The notes: a model not told the origin generated them from the letters alone. A stretch of 64,000 nt of DNA from Pedobacter zeaxanthinifaciens (GCF_003313335.1 NZ_QMHP01000001.1:124001-188000); one strand, 5' to 3'. Positions 16,856-26,027 are shown, counted from the stretch's first letter. A program made the numbers and translations.

Positions 16856-19060
16856 TTGAACCGCACTAAAATCCATTTCTGCTACAGCGCTATGCTGCTA
16901 TTTTATGTTCTCCTGCCTTTGCTGGCTCATGGGCAGGCCAACGGTTTGGTGGATACACTTTTAAAGAGACTTGAAAAGCCAAACCTGCCAGATACGGCGA
17001 AGGTAAATGCGCTGATTAAGTTGGGCAGTGCCTATTATGGTGCCAATCCTAAAAAAATGTTGGATTTTGCGCAACAAGCAACCTTACTTGCCGAAAAAGT
17101 GGGCTACCAGCAAGGGCTTGCTCAGGCTTACCGCCAATTGGGTATTGCCCAGTACACCATGGGTAATTTTGAGGCGGCTGAAAAGGGCTTTTCCAGCTCC
17201 TTGCTGGTTAATAGAAAGATGGGTGATCAAAAGGGTATTGCTGCCTGTCTCTCCAACTTGGGAAGTGTGAACATGGTGAGGAACAATTATCCTGTGGCAC
17301 TAGACTATTACCAAAAGGCCATTCGTATCTCAGATGGGATGAACGACCAGCTGTCCAAGGGCATTAGCTACGGGAATATGGGTGTCATCTATAGCGAATT
17401 GCAAGATTACGACATGGCACTCAAACATTTTCAAGGGGGACTGGCTATCCATCAACAGATAAATTACGGCATCGGTATCGCTACTGCGCTCGGTAATATT
17501 GGCAACGTGTACTTTAAGCAGAAGAACTTTGCCAAGGCACTGGATTTTTACCAACAGTCCCTTGATAGGAATATAAAGCTTGGCTTAAAATTTAATGTTG
17601 CAAGGGAATATGGAAACCTAGCCAACACACAAACCGAATTACGGGATTATGACAGTGCCTTTGAAAATTACGCAAAGGCTTTGGAAATGAACGAAGACCT
17701 GAAGAACAAAAAAGGTGTCGCCGTAAATTTGCAGGGTATTGCCAACTACTATTTTCTTACCAGAAACTATCAGCAGGCGATCAACTATGCATTGCGAGCA
17801 AACGTGCAATCGGAAGAAATCAATATCTTCGATGTACAGAAAGAGAGTTTCAATACCTTGGCGGACAGTTACGAGAAGTTGGAGAAAGCCGATAGCGCTT
17901 ATTACTACTACAGAAAATTTGTTGCTGTTAAGGATAAGATTGAGGGTGATGCCAATCGCAAGCAGGTGACTCGTTTACAACTGAAATATGAGTTCGATAC
18001 TAAGGAGGAAAAATATAAAACTGCACAGCTTTTGGCAAACGAAAGGCTAAATCAGCAACAATTAATGCTATCGCTTAACCAAGCCAAGCTGATTGCCAGC
18101 AATAAGGAACGTGACCTGGTAAGGCTCAACTACCTTAAAACGCAGGCAGAACTCCAAAACCAAAGACTACAGCAAAAAGCGCAAGATAAGCAGCTGACCT
18201 TGGTACAAAAAGAAAAGGCCATACAAGAGCAGCGGGCCCTGTCTTTGCTGCAAGACCAAAAGCTGAAGGCATTGCATATTAAGCAGCTATGGTTGTACGG
18301 TATCATCGCTATTATTGGGGTAGTTGCCGTGCTAAGCTTCGTCATCCATAGATTGCGTATTGCTTCGCTAACCACTAAAAATGAGCTCGGACAGCAAAAG
18401 GCCCATCAACTACAGGCTGAAACACAGATGAAAAGTGACCTTAGGGAAGCCGAGATGCAAACCTTACGTTCGCAGATGAACCCGCACTTCATTTTCAATA
18501 CCCTCAACTCAATCAACAGTTATATCATCCAAAGTAGGAGCGAAGCGGCCAGCGGCTATTTGACCACTTTTTCTAAACTGATGCGCAATGTGCTGGAACT
18601 CTCCAGAAATAAGTCAATTACGCTTCAGGCCGAACTGCAGACGCTTGAGCTCTACCTGCAATTGGAGGCATTGAGGCTGGAAAATAAGTTTTCCTACACC
18701 ATCGCTTTGGCAGATGGTATGGAAGTGGAACTTCTCAGGATTCCGCCGCTCATCATACAACCTTTTGTAGAGAATGCCATTTGGCATGGGCTGCACAATA
18801 AGGCAAATAGCGGCCATCTACTTATTGGTATTAGTGAATTGGACGATGGACTCATCAAAATTGTGATTGAGGATGATGGTGTGGGGAGATTGGCCTCCTC
18901 CAAATTAAAACAGGGACAAAACAGCCATAAATCCTATGGGATAGATATTACCATCCACCGAATCCGAATGCTCAACGAAGCAAATCAGGTGAAGATCATA
19001 GATTTGTACGATCAAGAAAAAGCCGTTGGAACGAGAATAGAAATTTTTTTAAATACCTGA
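16856..19060 (+). CDS. TPR-containing sensor histidine kinase (LytS/His_kinase family)
   Basis: A 734-residue protein. It has a signal peptide (ending LLAHGQ), a periplasmic array of TPR repeats (about 40-350), a Gln/Lys-rich coiled coil (about 360-470), a transmembrane helix (about 477-497), then a His_kinase domain and an HATPase domain. The phosphorylated His is probably H544 in QMNPHFIFNTLNS, and the ATP-binding part includes PFVENAIWHGL. In this family TPR modules sense or bind unknown partners outside the inner membrane. The start is TTG at 16856 or ATG at 16892; both leave a hydrophobic signal, and an in-frame TAA at 16841 excludes earlier starts. The response regulator gene follows after 5 bases. 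A predicted operator lies upstream. Confidence 0.92.
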   Translation: MNRTKIHFCYSAMLLFYVLLPLLAHGQANGLVDTLLKRLEKPNLPDTAKVNALIKLGSAYYGANPKKMLDFAQQATLLAEKVGYQQGLAQAYRQLGIAQYTMGNFEAAEKGFSSSLLVNRKMGDQKGIAACLSNLGSVNMVRNNYPVALDYYQKAIRISDGMNDQLSKGISYGNMGVIYSELQDYDMALKHFQGGLAIHQQINYGIGIATALGNIGNVYFKQKNFAKALDFYQQSLDRNIKLGLKFNVAREYGNLANTQTELRDYDSAFENYAKALEMNEDLKNKKGVAVNLQGIANYYFLTRNYQQAINYALRANVQSEEINIFDVQKESFNTLADSYEKLEKADSAYYYYRKFVAVKDKIEGDANRKQVTRLQLKYEFDTKEEKYKTAQLLANERLNQQQLMLSLNQAKLIASNKERDLVRLNYLKTQAELQNQRLQQKAQDKQLTLVQKEKAIQEQRALSLLQDQKLKALHIKQLWLYGIIAIIGVVAVLSFVIHRLRIASLTTKNELGQQKAHQLQAETQMKSDLREAEMQTLRSQMNPHFIFNTLNSINSYIIQSRSEAASGYLTTFSKLMRNVLELSRNKSITLQAELQTLELYLQLEALRLENKFSYTIALADGMEVELLRIPPLIIQPFVENAIWHGLHNKANSGHLLIGISELDDGLIKIVIEDDGVGRLASSKLKQGQNSHKSYGIDITIHRIRMLNEANQVKIIDLYDQEKAVGTRIEIFLNT

Positions 19061-19065
19061 CCCTA

Positions 19066-19806
19066 ATGATCAAAACCATTATTGTTGATGACGAAAAGCA
19101 TTGTATCGTAACGCTTACCCATCTTTTGGAGAGTTTTTCCGATGTGCAGATCGTGGCCAGTACGCAAGATAGTACCCAGGCAGCATCGCTTATTAGCAAG
19201 CACAGTCCCCAACTCGTGTTTTTAGATATCGAAATGCCTCAAATGAACGGTTTTGAAGTCATCGGTCAATTTCCATCACCTGATTTTAAAGTGGTGTTCA
19301 CTACAGCTTATAACCAATATGCCCTTCAGGCCCTTCGGCTCAATGCTTTAGATTATTTGCTGAAGCCGATTGATAGGCAGGGCATTGCGGAAGCATTGGA
19401 CAAATTTAACAAACACGAATTGAGCATCAACAATGATCAGGTGAAGAACCTGCACCTGTTTACCAATGGCAAAATGCAGGACACCATTGCCCTATCTACC
19501 ACTCAAGGTTTATTGTTTGTTAAAATTGAGGATATCATGTATTTGGAGGCAGATAGCTGCTATACCCACATCGTAATGAATGATAAGTCAAGACACTTGG
19601 CCAGTAAAACCATGGCGACCTTTGAGGAAGTATTGACGGATGATCCATTATTTTTCAGGGCGCATAAGTCGAGTATAGTTAACCTGAAATACATTAAGCA
19701 ATACATAAGGGGCGAAGGTGGAGACCTCATTATGCAGGATGGAAAAGCCATTGCCCTAAGCCGTAACCGTAAACAGGATTTTTTGGGATTGTTCAAAAAA
19801 GTTTAA
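19066..19806 (+). CDS. LytTR-family response regulator
   Basis: A 246-residue partner of the preceding kinase. The receiver domain (1-120) has the acidic pair D8/D9, the phospho-acceptor D54 in VFLDIEMPQMNG and the Lys of YLLKPID. The C-terminal LytTR DNA-binding domain (about 140-240) shows IMYLEADSCYTHI, FFRAHKSSIVNLKYI and ALSRNRKQDF. LytTR proteins bind paired direct repeats about two helical turns apart, usually as activators. The three related sites at 16766, 20344 and 27509 are its likely targets. It overlaps nothing; the next ATG follows its stop directly. Confidence 0.95.
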   Translation: MIKTIIVDDEKHCIVTLTHLLESFSDVQIVASTQDSTQAASLISKHSPQLVFLDIEMPQMNGFEVIGQFPSPDFKVVFTTAYNQYALQALRLNALDYLLKPIDRQGIAEALDKFNKHELSINNDQVKNLHLFTNGKMQDTIALSTTQGLLFVKIEDIMYLEADSCYTHIVMNDKSRHLASKTMATFEEVLTDDPLFFRAHKSSIVNLKYIKQYIRGEGGDLIMQDGKAIALSRNRKQDFLGLFKKV

Positions 19807-20256
19807 ATGGTGGTTGGCAACAGCAAATCAATAGGATTTATTACACTCGTTGTTGGTCTCGCCGTAATCCTGTTTTGGGGAGCAAATCTGTATAAAATCT
19901 GTTTACTACCCTTTACGGGCGTAACGGCCAATGCAAAAATAATTGGCTACAAAGTAAGTAGCAATGGCGCACGTAAGGTACAAAAGCCATCATCTGCCAA
20001 AAGATTTGCTTCGGGCCGCAGTCCGTTTTTTAGTTTTGTTGCAGCCAAAGGCGATACCGTGGTGAGCTATAGCGATGCGCCCCAATTATTCATCCTGTTT
20101 AATTATCATATAGGCGACGAGGTTACCATTGCCTATAGTCACGGAGCGCCAAATAAAGCCGTAATTGTAAATTGGCGAGAGTTTCCAGGTATTTTGCTAA
20201 TGTTGGCCTTTGGTTTTTTGCTTTTGTTTGTTGGTAAAGATTATTTGTTTAAATAA
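19807..20256 (+). CDS. Membrane protein of DUF3592 type
   Basis: A 149-residue protein whose ATG follows the response regulator stop with no gap, so it is co-transcribed. It has one transmembrane helix at each end (about 8-35 and 123-145) around an extracytoplasmic beta-rich domain. The sequence GVTANAKIIGYKV, then FFSFVAAKGDTVVSYS, then YHIGDEVTIAYSHGAPNKAVI follows the DUF3592 pattern (a G-x-V-x-V-x-Y-x-P motif late in the domain). The role of DUF3592 proteins is not established. Being the third gene of the two-component operon, it may modulate the signal or be the first output of the regulator. Confidence 0.75.
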   Translation: MVVGNSKSIGFITLVVGLAVILFWGANLYKICLLPFTGVTANAKIIGYKVSSNGARKVQKPSSAKRFASGRSPFFSFVAAKGDTVVSYSDAPQLFILFNYHIGDEVTIAYSHGAPNKAVIVNWREFPGILLMLAFGFLLLFVGKDYLFK

Positions 20257-20343
20257 CCGAAGTGGTAGGTATATCGAAACCATCTTTTTATTGCTTCACA
20301 CTTTATAAACTGCTTGTTGTCTGACGGTAACTAACGCCAGAAT

Positions 20344-20380
20344 ACGCATTTCAATAAGCCAATTTCGCGGTTTACTTACT
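20344..20380 (+). promoter_or_regulatory. Predicted LytTR binding site, copy 2 (upstream of secreted operon A)
   Basis: The half-sites are ACGCATTTC (20344-20352) and TCGCGGTTT (20365-20373), 21 bases apart, with the second half continuing into ACTTACT. The spacer AATAAGCCAATT is nearly the same as in copy 3. The weak -7 element CATCTTTG (20408-20415) begins 64 bases after the site start, and the first gene of operon A starts 23 bases after the -7 element begins. The gap between the two-component operon and this operon is only 174 bases. Confidence 0.65.
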
Positions 20381-20430
20381 AGCGTAAATGTAACTCATTT
20401 TAGTGGGCATCTTTGATAAAAAATATTGAG

Positions 20431-21078
20431 ATGCAACGTTTGGCACTTATTTTATTCGTTTGTTTGGGTACGTTGGCATGCAACACGCCTTTTTACAGCA
20501 CCGTAAATAACATGGCTGGCCAGCCTGCAACGTTGACCTTAAATAACGGGCAAATCCTGCATGGAAAAATCAGTATAAATTCTTTTGACAACTACAGTAC
20601 TGTTAGCCATGTTGCTTTTGCAGAAGGTGTAAGTAGATTGTACGAAACCTATCGCTTAAACGACATTCGGTTCCTATTTGTGAACGGCAGCAGCTACAAT
20701 GTGAGAAACCTGAAAGGGAATGAAATGTGGGGAGGTAACGCCCTGCGTTTCGTAAAGGAGCTTACACCGGCCAATAGCAGTCTGCAGTTGTTCGAAAATG
20801 AAGTGCTATGCAAAAGTGCCGACGGAACGCTGCACAGGGAGCAGCAGCTTTTTGTGCAATTACCGGGCAACGAATTTGAGGTGTACAATGCACAGAGTGA
20901 TAAGTTTATCCCCAATTTTGATGTCAAGGTGCCAGCTTTTCTTGTCGCTTGCCAATCGCTTTGCGAAAAAATAAACGCTAAAAATAAAGACTTTTTCTAT
21001 GCTTTCGTCAATCAGGGCGAAACCCGCCGTAAGCAGGTATGGATGAATATTGTTAACGCTTACAACCAATGTCAATAG
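20431..21078 (+). CDS. Lipoprotein of unknown function, first gene of secreted operon A
   Basis: A 215-residue protein. The ATG at 20431 is preferred over the TTG at 20413, because it starts a compact lipoprotein signal (MQRLALILFVCLGTLAC) with Cys18 as the likely acylated residue. The mature part (FYSTVNNMAGQPATLTLNNGQILHG...) is beta-rich; its early region reads like a small Sm-like or SH3-like barrel (DIRFLFVNGSSYNVRNLKG). It has late Cys residues (CQSLCEKINA) and no recognised enzyme motif. I do not recognise the family. It lies 8 bases before the next gene of the operon and directly behind a predicted LytTR site. Confidence 0.8.
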   Translation: MQRLALILFVCLGTLACNTPFYSTVNNMAGQPATLTLNNGQILHGKISINSFDNYSTVSHVAFAEGVSRLYETYRLNDIRFLFVNGSSYNVRNLKGNEMWGGNALRFVKELTPANSSLQLFENEVLCKSADGTLHREQQLFVQLPGNEFEVYNAQSDKFIPNFDVKVPAFLVACQSLCEKINAKNKDFFYAFVNQGETRRKQVWMNIVNAYNQCQ

Positions 21079-21086
21079 CTTTTGTT

Positions 21087-22217
21087 ATGAAAAAAAACTT
21101 CCAATTATTTTACGTTATTGTTTTGTTGATTACCACAGTAGTTTCTTGTAAAAAAAATGAAACGGTAACACCCAGTCCTGCACCACAGCCCACACCCATA
21201 TTAAGCGAGGCAAAACAGCTGACTACCTTCGGTTTTTCCAAAGCAGACAATCCCAGTTTAAGTATAGATGTGGCAGCTGTAGTAGATGAAACAGGTAAAA
21301 CGATTAAAGCTACTATGCCTTACGGCACTGATTTATCTGCACTAAAGGCCAGCTTTACGATTTCTGCCAAGGCTACGTTAAAGATTGGAGGCGTTGTACA
21401 GGTAAGTGGAGCTACAGCTAACAGTTTTCTACAAACACTTACAGTAACTGTTACTGCCGAAAATGGTACAACACAAAATTACACCATTGACATATCGGTT
21501 GCTCAACCACCAGCGGGAGGCAGCAATATCGTTGTTAAAAGGGAAGAATTTGCCCCGGGGCCACCGGTGCAAACCATACCTACTTTAACGGCAGATTATA
21601 CTTACAATACATCAAATTTGCTCATAAGCTACAAGGACAATTATGGTACCTATTTATTTGACTATGATGCCAATGGGTTGCTGAAATCGCAAATTGTGAA
21701 GGACAACAATGGCAATACCAGCAACACCTATACCTATACGCTGAATGCGGCAAAACAAGTAACCATCATTGCTGGAACATATGGGCAAACCTTGGAAAAC
21801 TTTACCTATGGTACTTCTGGAGCGCTAACCAAGTACACCAAGAGTTATTACGGTGTGGTTAAGGATACTTACGAATACACCACCGACAGTAAAGGGCGGG
21901 TAAAAACGGCAAAATATATAAGTGCTAATGATGCCGCAGGAACCTATACGCTGTACAATTATGAGTATTTTGATACCATTTATGATCCTGATCCAATGAT
22001 CAGTGTGTTTATCAGGCCTGGAGTTCTTTACGGCATCGAACCAGCAACGGGCAAAGCTTATGCACTTAAAAGCTACAGCTCTCAGAAATACGATTTAAAC
22101 GGCGCCATAGGTAGCAATACCACAAGAGTTTATGCCTATACCACCAATACCAATGGCTACATCGCCAGTTTGCCCGATGGCAGTGGGGGAGCGCTTTACA
22201 AATATACTTTTAAATAA
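21087..22217 (+). CDS. Lipoprotein with DUF5018-like domain and YD-type repeats
   Basis: A 376-residue lipoprotein. The ATG at 21087 gives the signal MKKNFQLFYVIVLLITTVVSC; an earlier in-frame ATG (21069) would overlap the previous gene. After a Pro-rich linker comes a domain of about 90 residues (FGFSKADNPSLSIDVAAVVDE... to TAENGTTQNYTIDISVA) with the look of the DUF5018 Ig-like domain. Then follow repeated Y-T-Y/Y-D-A-N-G-L-L motifs (YTYNTSNLL, FDYDANGLLKS, TYTYTLNAAKQ, FTYGTSGALTK), similar to the YD/RHS type. In other proteins YD repeats build a beta shell around a cargo or bind glycans; at this length only a short stretch of shell is possible. Likely anchored on the outer membrane. Confidence 0.75.
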   Translation: MKKNFQLFYVIVLLITTVVSCKKNETVTPSPAPQPTPILSEAKQLTTFGFSKADNPSLSIDVAAVVDETGKTIKATMPYGTDLSALKASFTISAKATLKIGGVVQVSGATANSFLQTLTVTVTAENGTTQNYTIDISVAQPPAGGSNIVVKREEFAPGPPVQTIPTLTADYTYNTSNLLISYKDNYGTYLFDYDANGLLKSQIVKDNNGNTSNTYTYTLNAAKQVTIIAGTYGQTLENFTYGTSGALTKYTKSYYGVVKDTYEYTTDSKGRVKTAKYISANDAAGTYTLYNYEYFDTIYDPDPMISVFIRPGVLYGIEPATGKAYALKSYSSQKYDLNGAIGSNTTRVYAYTTNTNGYIASLPDGSGGALYKYTFK

Positions 22218-22235
22218 AACTTAAATTTTAGTACA

Positions 22236-22544
22236 ATGAAAAAACTATGCTACATTATGATCTTTTGGCTTGCAACAACAGTTGCGGTACAGGCACAAAC
22301 TACGCCAGTCCAATCTAAATCTACAACGCCAAAAACCGTAAACAAAGATGTAAAGAAACTTGAAACGAAAAGTTCAAAAGCAGAAACTTTGATGGAGCGG
22401 GAACAAGAAGAAAAGAAAACAGAGGAGCAGGCCAAACCTAATCCTATGAAGTCAAAAGGTGGCGAAAAATCCTTAAATCCTCAGCCATTTCCACCGGCAA
22501 ACGCTCCAGCAAAAAAAGTTCAAAACAGTAAGGTTAATAATTAG
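22236..22544 (+). CDS. Small exported Lys/Glu/Pro-rich protein
   Basis: A 102-residue protein with a clear signal peptide (MKKLCYIMIFWLATTVAVQAQ). The mature part is low in complexity: Thr/Lys-rich at first, then a highly charged stretch (EREQEEKKTEEQ, about 60-70) and a Pro-rich end (NPQPFPPANAPAKK). It is probably disordered and could act as a linker or adaptor for the neighbouring secreted proteins. I recognise no family. It sits 18 bases after the previous gene and 11 bases before the next. Confidence 0.7.
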   Translation: MKKLCYIMIFWLATTVAVQAQTTPVQSKSTTPKTVNKDVKKLETKSSKAETLMEREQEEKKTEEQAKPNPMKSKGGEKSLNPQPFPPANAPAKKVQNSKVNN

Positions 22545-22555
22545 GCAGCAAAAAA

Positions 22556-23155
22556 ATGAATTCAACATCAATAACTATACGTAGTTTAATACTGTCTGTG
22601 GTACTTTTTTTTACAATTTCGAGCTGTAAGAAAAAAGATGATCAAACTCCCGCTGCTAATTATCCGGAGGAAAATCCGCTTACTGCGTTTTTGGCTACCA
22701 CAGGCCTGAACCAAAATAATGTTTCCTTCACCAACCCTACTTCTTTTGAAATGGGCTTTGGTTTTAAGCCAAAGGTTAAAGGCGTAATCAAGGGAATCAC
22801 GGTAAAATTACCTTATGTAAATAGCTCGCTAAAGGTAACCATTTGGGAAAAGGCAACTGCAAATGCCATTAAAACGGTTTATGTAAATGTACCTAATGCC
22901 GATCAGGAAGTAAGCGTGGCCATTGCTGATTTGGAGCTGGTTAAAAATGCTGAATATGTTCTGTCCATTAATTCGAACAAGTTCTACAACCATAGGCGTA
23001 CAGACATTGCCACAATAGTTTACCCTGTAGATGCTGGAAACATCAGCATTACAGGTTCTTACACCAGTAGTACAAACCCCGTAACCATTCCTTCAAATGT
23101 CCGTACAATAGAATTTACCGGCGACTACAGCTTTATTTTTAAGCAGACGGAATAG
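22556..23155 (+). CDS. Lipoprotein with DUF4082-like beta domain
   Basis: A 199-residue lipoprotein. The signal MNSTSITIRSLILSVVLFF ends in the lipobox region TISSCKKK. The mature domain begins after an acidic/Pro-rich linker and contains MGFGFKPKVKGVIKGITVKL, then VTIWEKATANAIKTVYV and YVLSIN, a pattern like DUF4082 (a beta-sandwich seen in surface proteins). No catalytic residues are apparent. It is inside operon A, between the charged small protein and the LGFP protein. Confidence 0.75.
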   Translation: MNSTSITIRSLILSVVLFFTISSCKKKDDQTPAANYPEENPLTAFLATTGLNQNNVSFTNPTSFEMGFGFKPKVKGVIKGITVKLPYVNSSLKVTIWEKATANAIKTVYVNVPNADQEVSVAIADLELVKNAEYVLSINSNKFYNHRRTDIATIVYPVDAGNISITGSYTSSTNPVTIPSNVRTIEFTGDYSFIFKQTE

Positions 23156-23173
23156 TACCAAAATCTTGCGAAG

Positions 23174-24355
23174 ATGAAAAATAGCATAAATTGCCTAACC
23201 CTGTTAATACTTTTAGGCACAACACAAGTTTACGCACAAGCGGATATCCGCAAGAAAGCGGCAGTAGAAATCACAGCTGTGATGCGTAAAAAAGCTGACG
23301 CCGTTGGGATGCGGCCAATGTACGAAAGTGCCTTGGAAGCAGATAATGGCTACATCTATACTAAAAAAACGGCCCTCGACCAATTAAGTACCGATGCAAT
23401 TTACATGAGTAAGGCAAAAAACATTCCCTTTGCTGTATATGGTGCCATTGCCTTAAAATACAGCGAGTTGGGTGCCATCCGCTCAGAAATTGGTTACCCG
23501 CAAATGGATGAGGTTAAAATGAAAGACGGAGCCTACCAGTTTTTTGAAAGGGGTGCCATTTATTGGAGTCCAAAAACCGGAGCCCACGTGGTCCGTGGAG
23601 ATGTATTACAGCGTTACATGAACGAAAAATATGCTAATGGTTTTTTAGGATTTCCCACTGAAGATCTTAAAATTACGCCAGATGGTAAAGCCGCCTATTG
23701 TTATTTTGAAGGTGGTTGTATTTATAACAACAAAAAATATGGAGCGTTTGTGGTGGCTGGTGGAATTTTGCACAGGTGGAGTGAAGAACGTTACGAACGT
23801 GGTTTCTTGGGCTATCCGATTGCTGAGGCTAGGGCTGCTAGATTAGGCAGCAAAACAAATGAAATTACCCACTGGAGCCAAGAATTTGAGGGCGGCATGT
23901 TGGTGGCTAAAGCCGATGCTTCCCAAGTGCTGATGGTGCCCGGTATGAACATTCAGAACCCCAAAGACTTCCCTGGAATTTATGCCACCTACCGTGCCAT
24001 GGGCGGCGTGGGAAGCTGGCTGGGCTGCCCCGTAGAAAAGGCCATACACGGCAGTGGCGTTTGGCTCCAACAATTTATGAGGGGCTACATTTACCGCAAA
24101 GATAATGATGCCATTGGTTACACCATTCGCAAAGGGCCCATTTGGAACGAGTTTGCAAAAAGAGGTTGGGAAAAAGGCTGCGGATACCCAACTGATAATG
24201 AAGTGGTGAAAGGAAATACCACTTATCAGGTATTCAGTAAGGGAACTATTTATTATTTAGGCGATGTAGCCCAAACGCTATGGAAAGAAGGAGACAACGG
24301 GCAGTGGTATCTTGACGGTAAGGGTAATAGCAAAGGTGCCATCTCCACTTATTAA
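23174..24355 (+). CDS. Secreted LGFP-repeat protein
   Basis: A 393-residue protein with a signal peptide (ending QVYAQA). From about residue 95 it carries LGFP-type repeats: IGYPQMDE, then FFERGAIYW, GFLGFPTED, CYFEGGCIY, GFLGYPIAE, then WLGCPVEK and GCGYPTDNE, each about 50 residues long and ending in a G-x-IY strand. LGFP repeats are known from cell-wall proteins of mycolic-acid bacteria and from phage and fungal proteins, and fold as a bladed or tandem beta unit. Here there are no mycolic acids, so the repeat probably binds a glycan or a protein on the surface; this is inference. The gene lies 18 bases after and 9 bases before its neighbours. Confidence 0.85.
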   Translation: MKNSINCLTLLILLGTTQVYAQADIRKKAAVEITAVMRKKADAVGMRPMYESALEADNGYIYTKKTALDQLSTDAIYMSKAKNIPFAVYGAIALKYSELGAIRSEIGYPQMDEVKMKDGAYQFFERGAIYWSPKTGAHVVRGDVLQRYMNEKYANGFLGFPTEDLKITPDGKAAYCYFEGGCIYNNKKYGAFVVAGGILHRWSEERYERGFLGYPIAEARAARLGSKTNEITHWSQEFEGGMLVAKADASQVLMVPGMNIQNPKDFPGIYATYRAMGGVGSWLGCPVEKAIHGSGVWLQQFMRGYIYRKDNDAIGYTIRKGPIWNEFAKRGWEKGCGYPTDNEVVKGNTTYQVFSKGTIYYLGDVAQTLWKEGDNGQWYLDGKGNSKGAISTY

Positions 24356-24364
24356 AATTAAAAA

Positions 24365-24979
24365 ATGAAGAAAAGCAAAATTCTTTTTTTGGCGAGTTTG
24401 GCCATTGGCCATTTCGCCCTAGCACAGAATAAAATCGATGCAAATTATAAGAAACCATCACTGGGCGGCAAAACCAACACAATCATTGCTAAAGTTCCAT
24501 TTAATAGGGAGTTGATGATTAAGGTCTACGGTAAAAGCGAATCTGAAAAAGTTTTCGACAGGTGCCAAGCTGAATATGATGCTTTTGACCAAAACGGGGA
24601 TGAGGTGTGGATTTATTCAGACGAGTTTTTCAACGGAGAAAAGAAAATTTTAAAAGTGGGCGATTATACGCTGTTGGGCAGTGCCACCACTAGGGAACTC
24701 GGTTCTAACTGGAACGACCGCATCAGCAGTATGCTTATTCCGCTTTCGCTAAAAGTGACGATTTTTATGGACGATCAATTCAAGGGATTGACCACATCCA
24801 CGTCCGGCTATGGCGTTACCAGTATGGAAACAGGTGCTATGGGCTTCAAAGGGGATTACTATAGCTTCAAATCAGGGGGTAAATATAGTAAGGGCGGATT
24901 GTATTTTGTCGGTAGTCAGCCAGGTGCTGATTGGATCCTAGCTAATGATAACATTTCCAGCATCAAAGTTTATCGCTAA
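24365..24979 (+). CDS. Secreted beta/gamma-crystallin-like protein A
   Basis: A 204-residue exported protein (signal MKKSKILFLASLAIGHFALA). Two Greek-key domains are indicated by the calcium-site signature (N/D)(N/D)xx(S/T)S: NDRISS at 117-122 and NDNISS at 194-199. The first is preceded by VWIYSDEFFNGEKKIL and GSNWNDRIS, the usual crystallin strand order with the aromatic/Gly motif YxxxxFxG. Microbial beta/gamma-crystallins bind calcium and become more stable. The function here is unknown. It is the sixth gene of operon A, 9 bases after the LGFP gene and 4 bases before the next ATG. A second crystallin-type gene lies in operon B (28390). Confidence 0.87.
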   Translation: MKKSKILFLASLAIGHFALAQNKIDANYKKPSLGGKTNTIIAKVPFNRELMIKVYGKSESEKVFDRCQAEYDAFDQNGDEVWIYSDEFFNGEKKILKVGDYTLLGSATTRELGSNWNDRISSMLIPLSLKVTIFMDDQFKGLTTSTSGYGVTSMETGAMGFKGDYYSFKSGGKYSKGGLYFVGSQPGADWILANDNISSIKVYR

Positions 24980-24983
24980 GCTG

Positions 24984-25853
24984 ATGAACAAGGTATGGTG
25001 GCCGGCAATGTTACTTTTGCTTTATGGTACAGCTTGGTCGCAAACAAGTATTTGGAAAAAGTATGGGATGGACAATACCCAGTTCTATTTTGTCAAGTTA
25101 CCGAACGGTGTCGATAACCATTCACTACAAGTGCATATAGTGAGCGCTTCAAACAAAAGACTGCCGAAGCAGATGTACTTTAATGGAGAGCAAATAGCGC
25201 AACAAAACCAGTTTATCCACATAGATAAGCAAACCAATATGCTTTATGGCCAAAGGCTGCCTTTCTTTTTTCCTGCAAATACATGGATATTCGCATTTAA
25301 TTATTCCGATAATTTTTTATTAGTGGATAACGATATTAAAATCAAGATCACTACGAAGAATAGGGGATTAAGCGAAAGGTGGAAACTGCCGGCAATGTTT
25401 GACATGCGGCCCGATATGGTGCTTTCTATGAAGAAATATAACTCATTGTCACCAAATGAGCTGTCAGGAAAATACATACCCACCTTATCGCTGCAAAAAA
25501 TAACCGAAGCTACTTTTTCTGATACTACCTTGGTTTACAATATTAAAAAGATACCAGTTGGAATAAAAATGATCTGTACCGGTATAAATGCCCAATCCCA
25601 TTCTACTCAGGAGTTTGAGGTTAACGGTGCGCTACTTTATAAAAATGAGCTGTTCTTTTACGTGCCGTTACCAACTGTAACTAAGCCGTTGGCAAAATAT
25701 CCAGACCAATGTAATGGCAAAATGACCGATGTAGCTGGCAACATTGGCTTTGCTAGCGGTTGTATCACCGGCAACGGAAGTGGGAAATGTGCGGGTATTT
25801 TGCAGCATGAAGCTACAAAGAGATATAGGGTTTCTATTATCTTAGAGCCATAA
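24984..25853 (+). CDS. Secreted protein of unknown function, last gene of operon A
   Basis: A 289-residue protein. The ATG at 24984, 4 bases after the previous stop, starts a signal peptide (MNKVWWPAMLLLLYGTAWSQ) and is preferred over an upstream in-frame start that overlaps the crystallin gene. The mature part has many aromatic residues and a Cys-bearing, Gly/Asn-rich end (CNGKMTDVAGNIGFASGC... then GSGKCAGIL). Three Cys in the last 50 residues suggest a disulfide-stabilised tail. I recognise no domain. As the last gene of the operon it may be a partner of the crystallin protein. Confidence 0.75.
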   Translation: MNKVWWPAMLLLLYGTAWSQTSIWKKYGMDNTQFYFVKLPNGVDNHSLQVHIVSASNKRLPKQMYFNGEQIAQQNQFIHIDKQTNMLYGQRLPFFFPANTWIFAFNYSDNFLLVDNDIKIKITTKNRGLSERWKLPAMFDMRPDMVLSMKKYNSLSPNELSGKYIPTLSLQKITEATFSDTTLVYNIKKIPVGIKMICTGINAQSHSTQEFEVNGALLYKNELFFYVPLPTVTKPLAKYPDQCNGKMTDVAGNIGFASGCITGNGSGKCAGILQHEATKRYRVSIILEP

Positions 25854-25921
25854 GCTAATTATGCGCCGTCTGCCATAGAATTAAAGTTTGCCGTTCCACG
25901 TACGAAAGCTTTTTAACAAGG

Positions 25922-25951
25922 TTTGTTATCGCTGGATACTTGGTAAATTTA
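25922..25951 (+). promoter_or_regulatory. Candidate promoter (TTTG-N18-TAAATTTA) for the AraC-type regulator gene
   Basis: TTTG at 25922-25925 and TAAATTTA at 25944-25951 are separated by 18 bases, the usual Bacteroidota spacing. The -7 element has one mismatch (last base). The predicted start of transcription leaves a leader of about 70 bases before 26028. It indicates that the regulator is transcribed separately from operon A. Confidence 0.5.
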
Positions 25952-26027
25952 GCTATATTAGATTGATGAAGGTGGAAGTGCAACTGGGATAGATGGATAA
26001 AAGCACCAATGACTTAATGAAACGGTA

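Noticed and set aside
25867..25900. Possible fourth LytTR-type site before the AraC gene
   Set aside because: A half-site-like TTGCCGTTC is present, but its partner is 18 rather than 21 bases away and the -7 distance does not fit.
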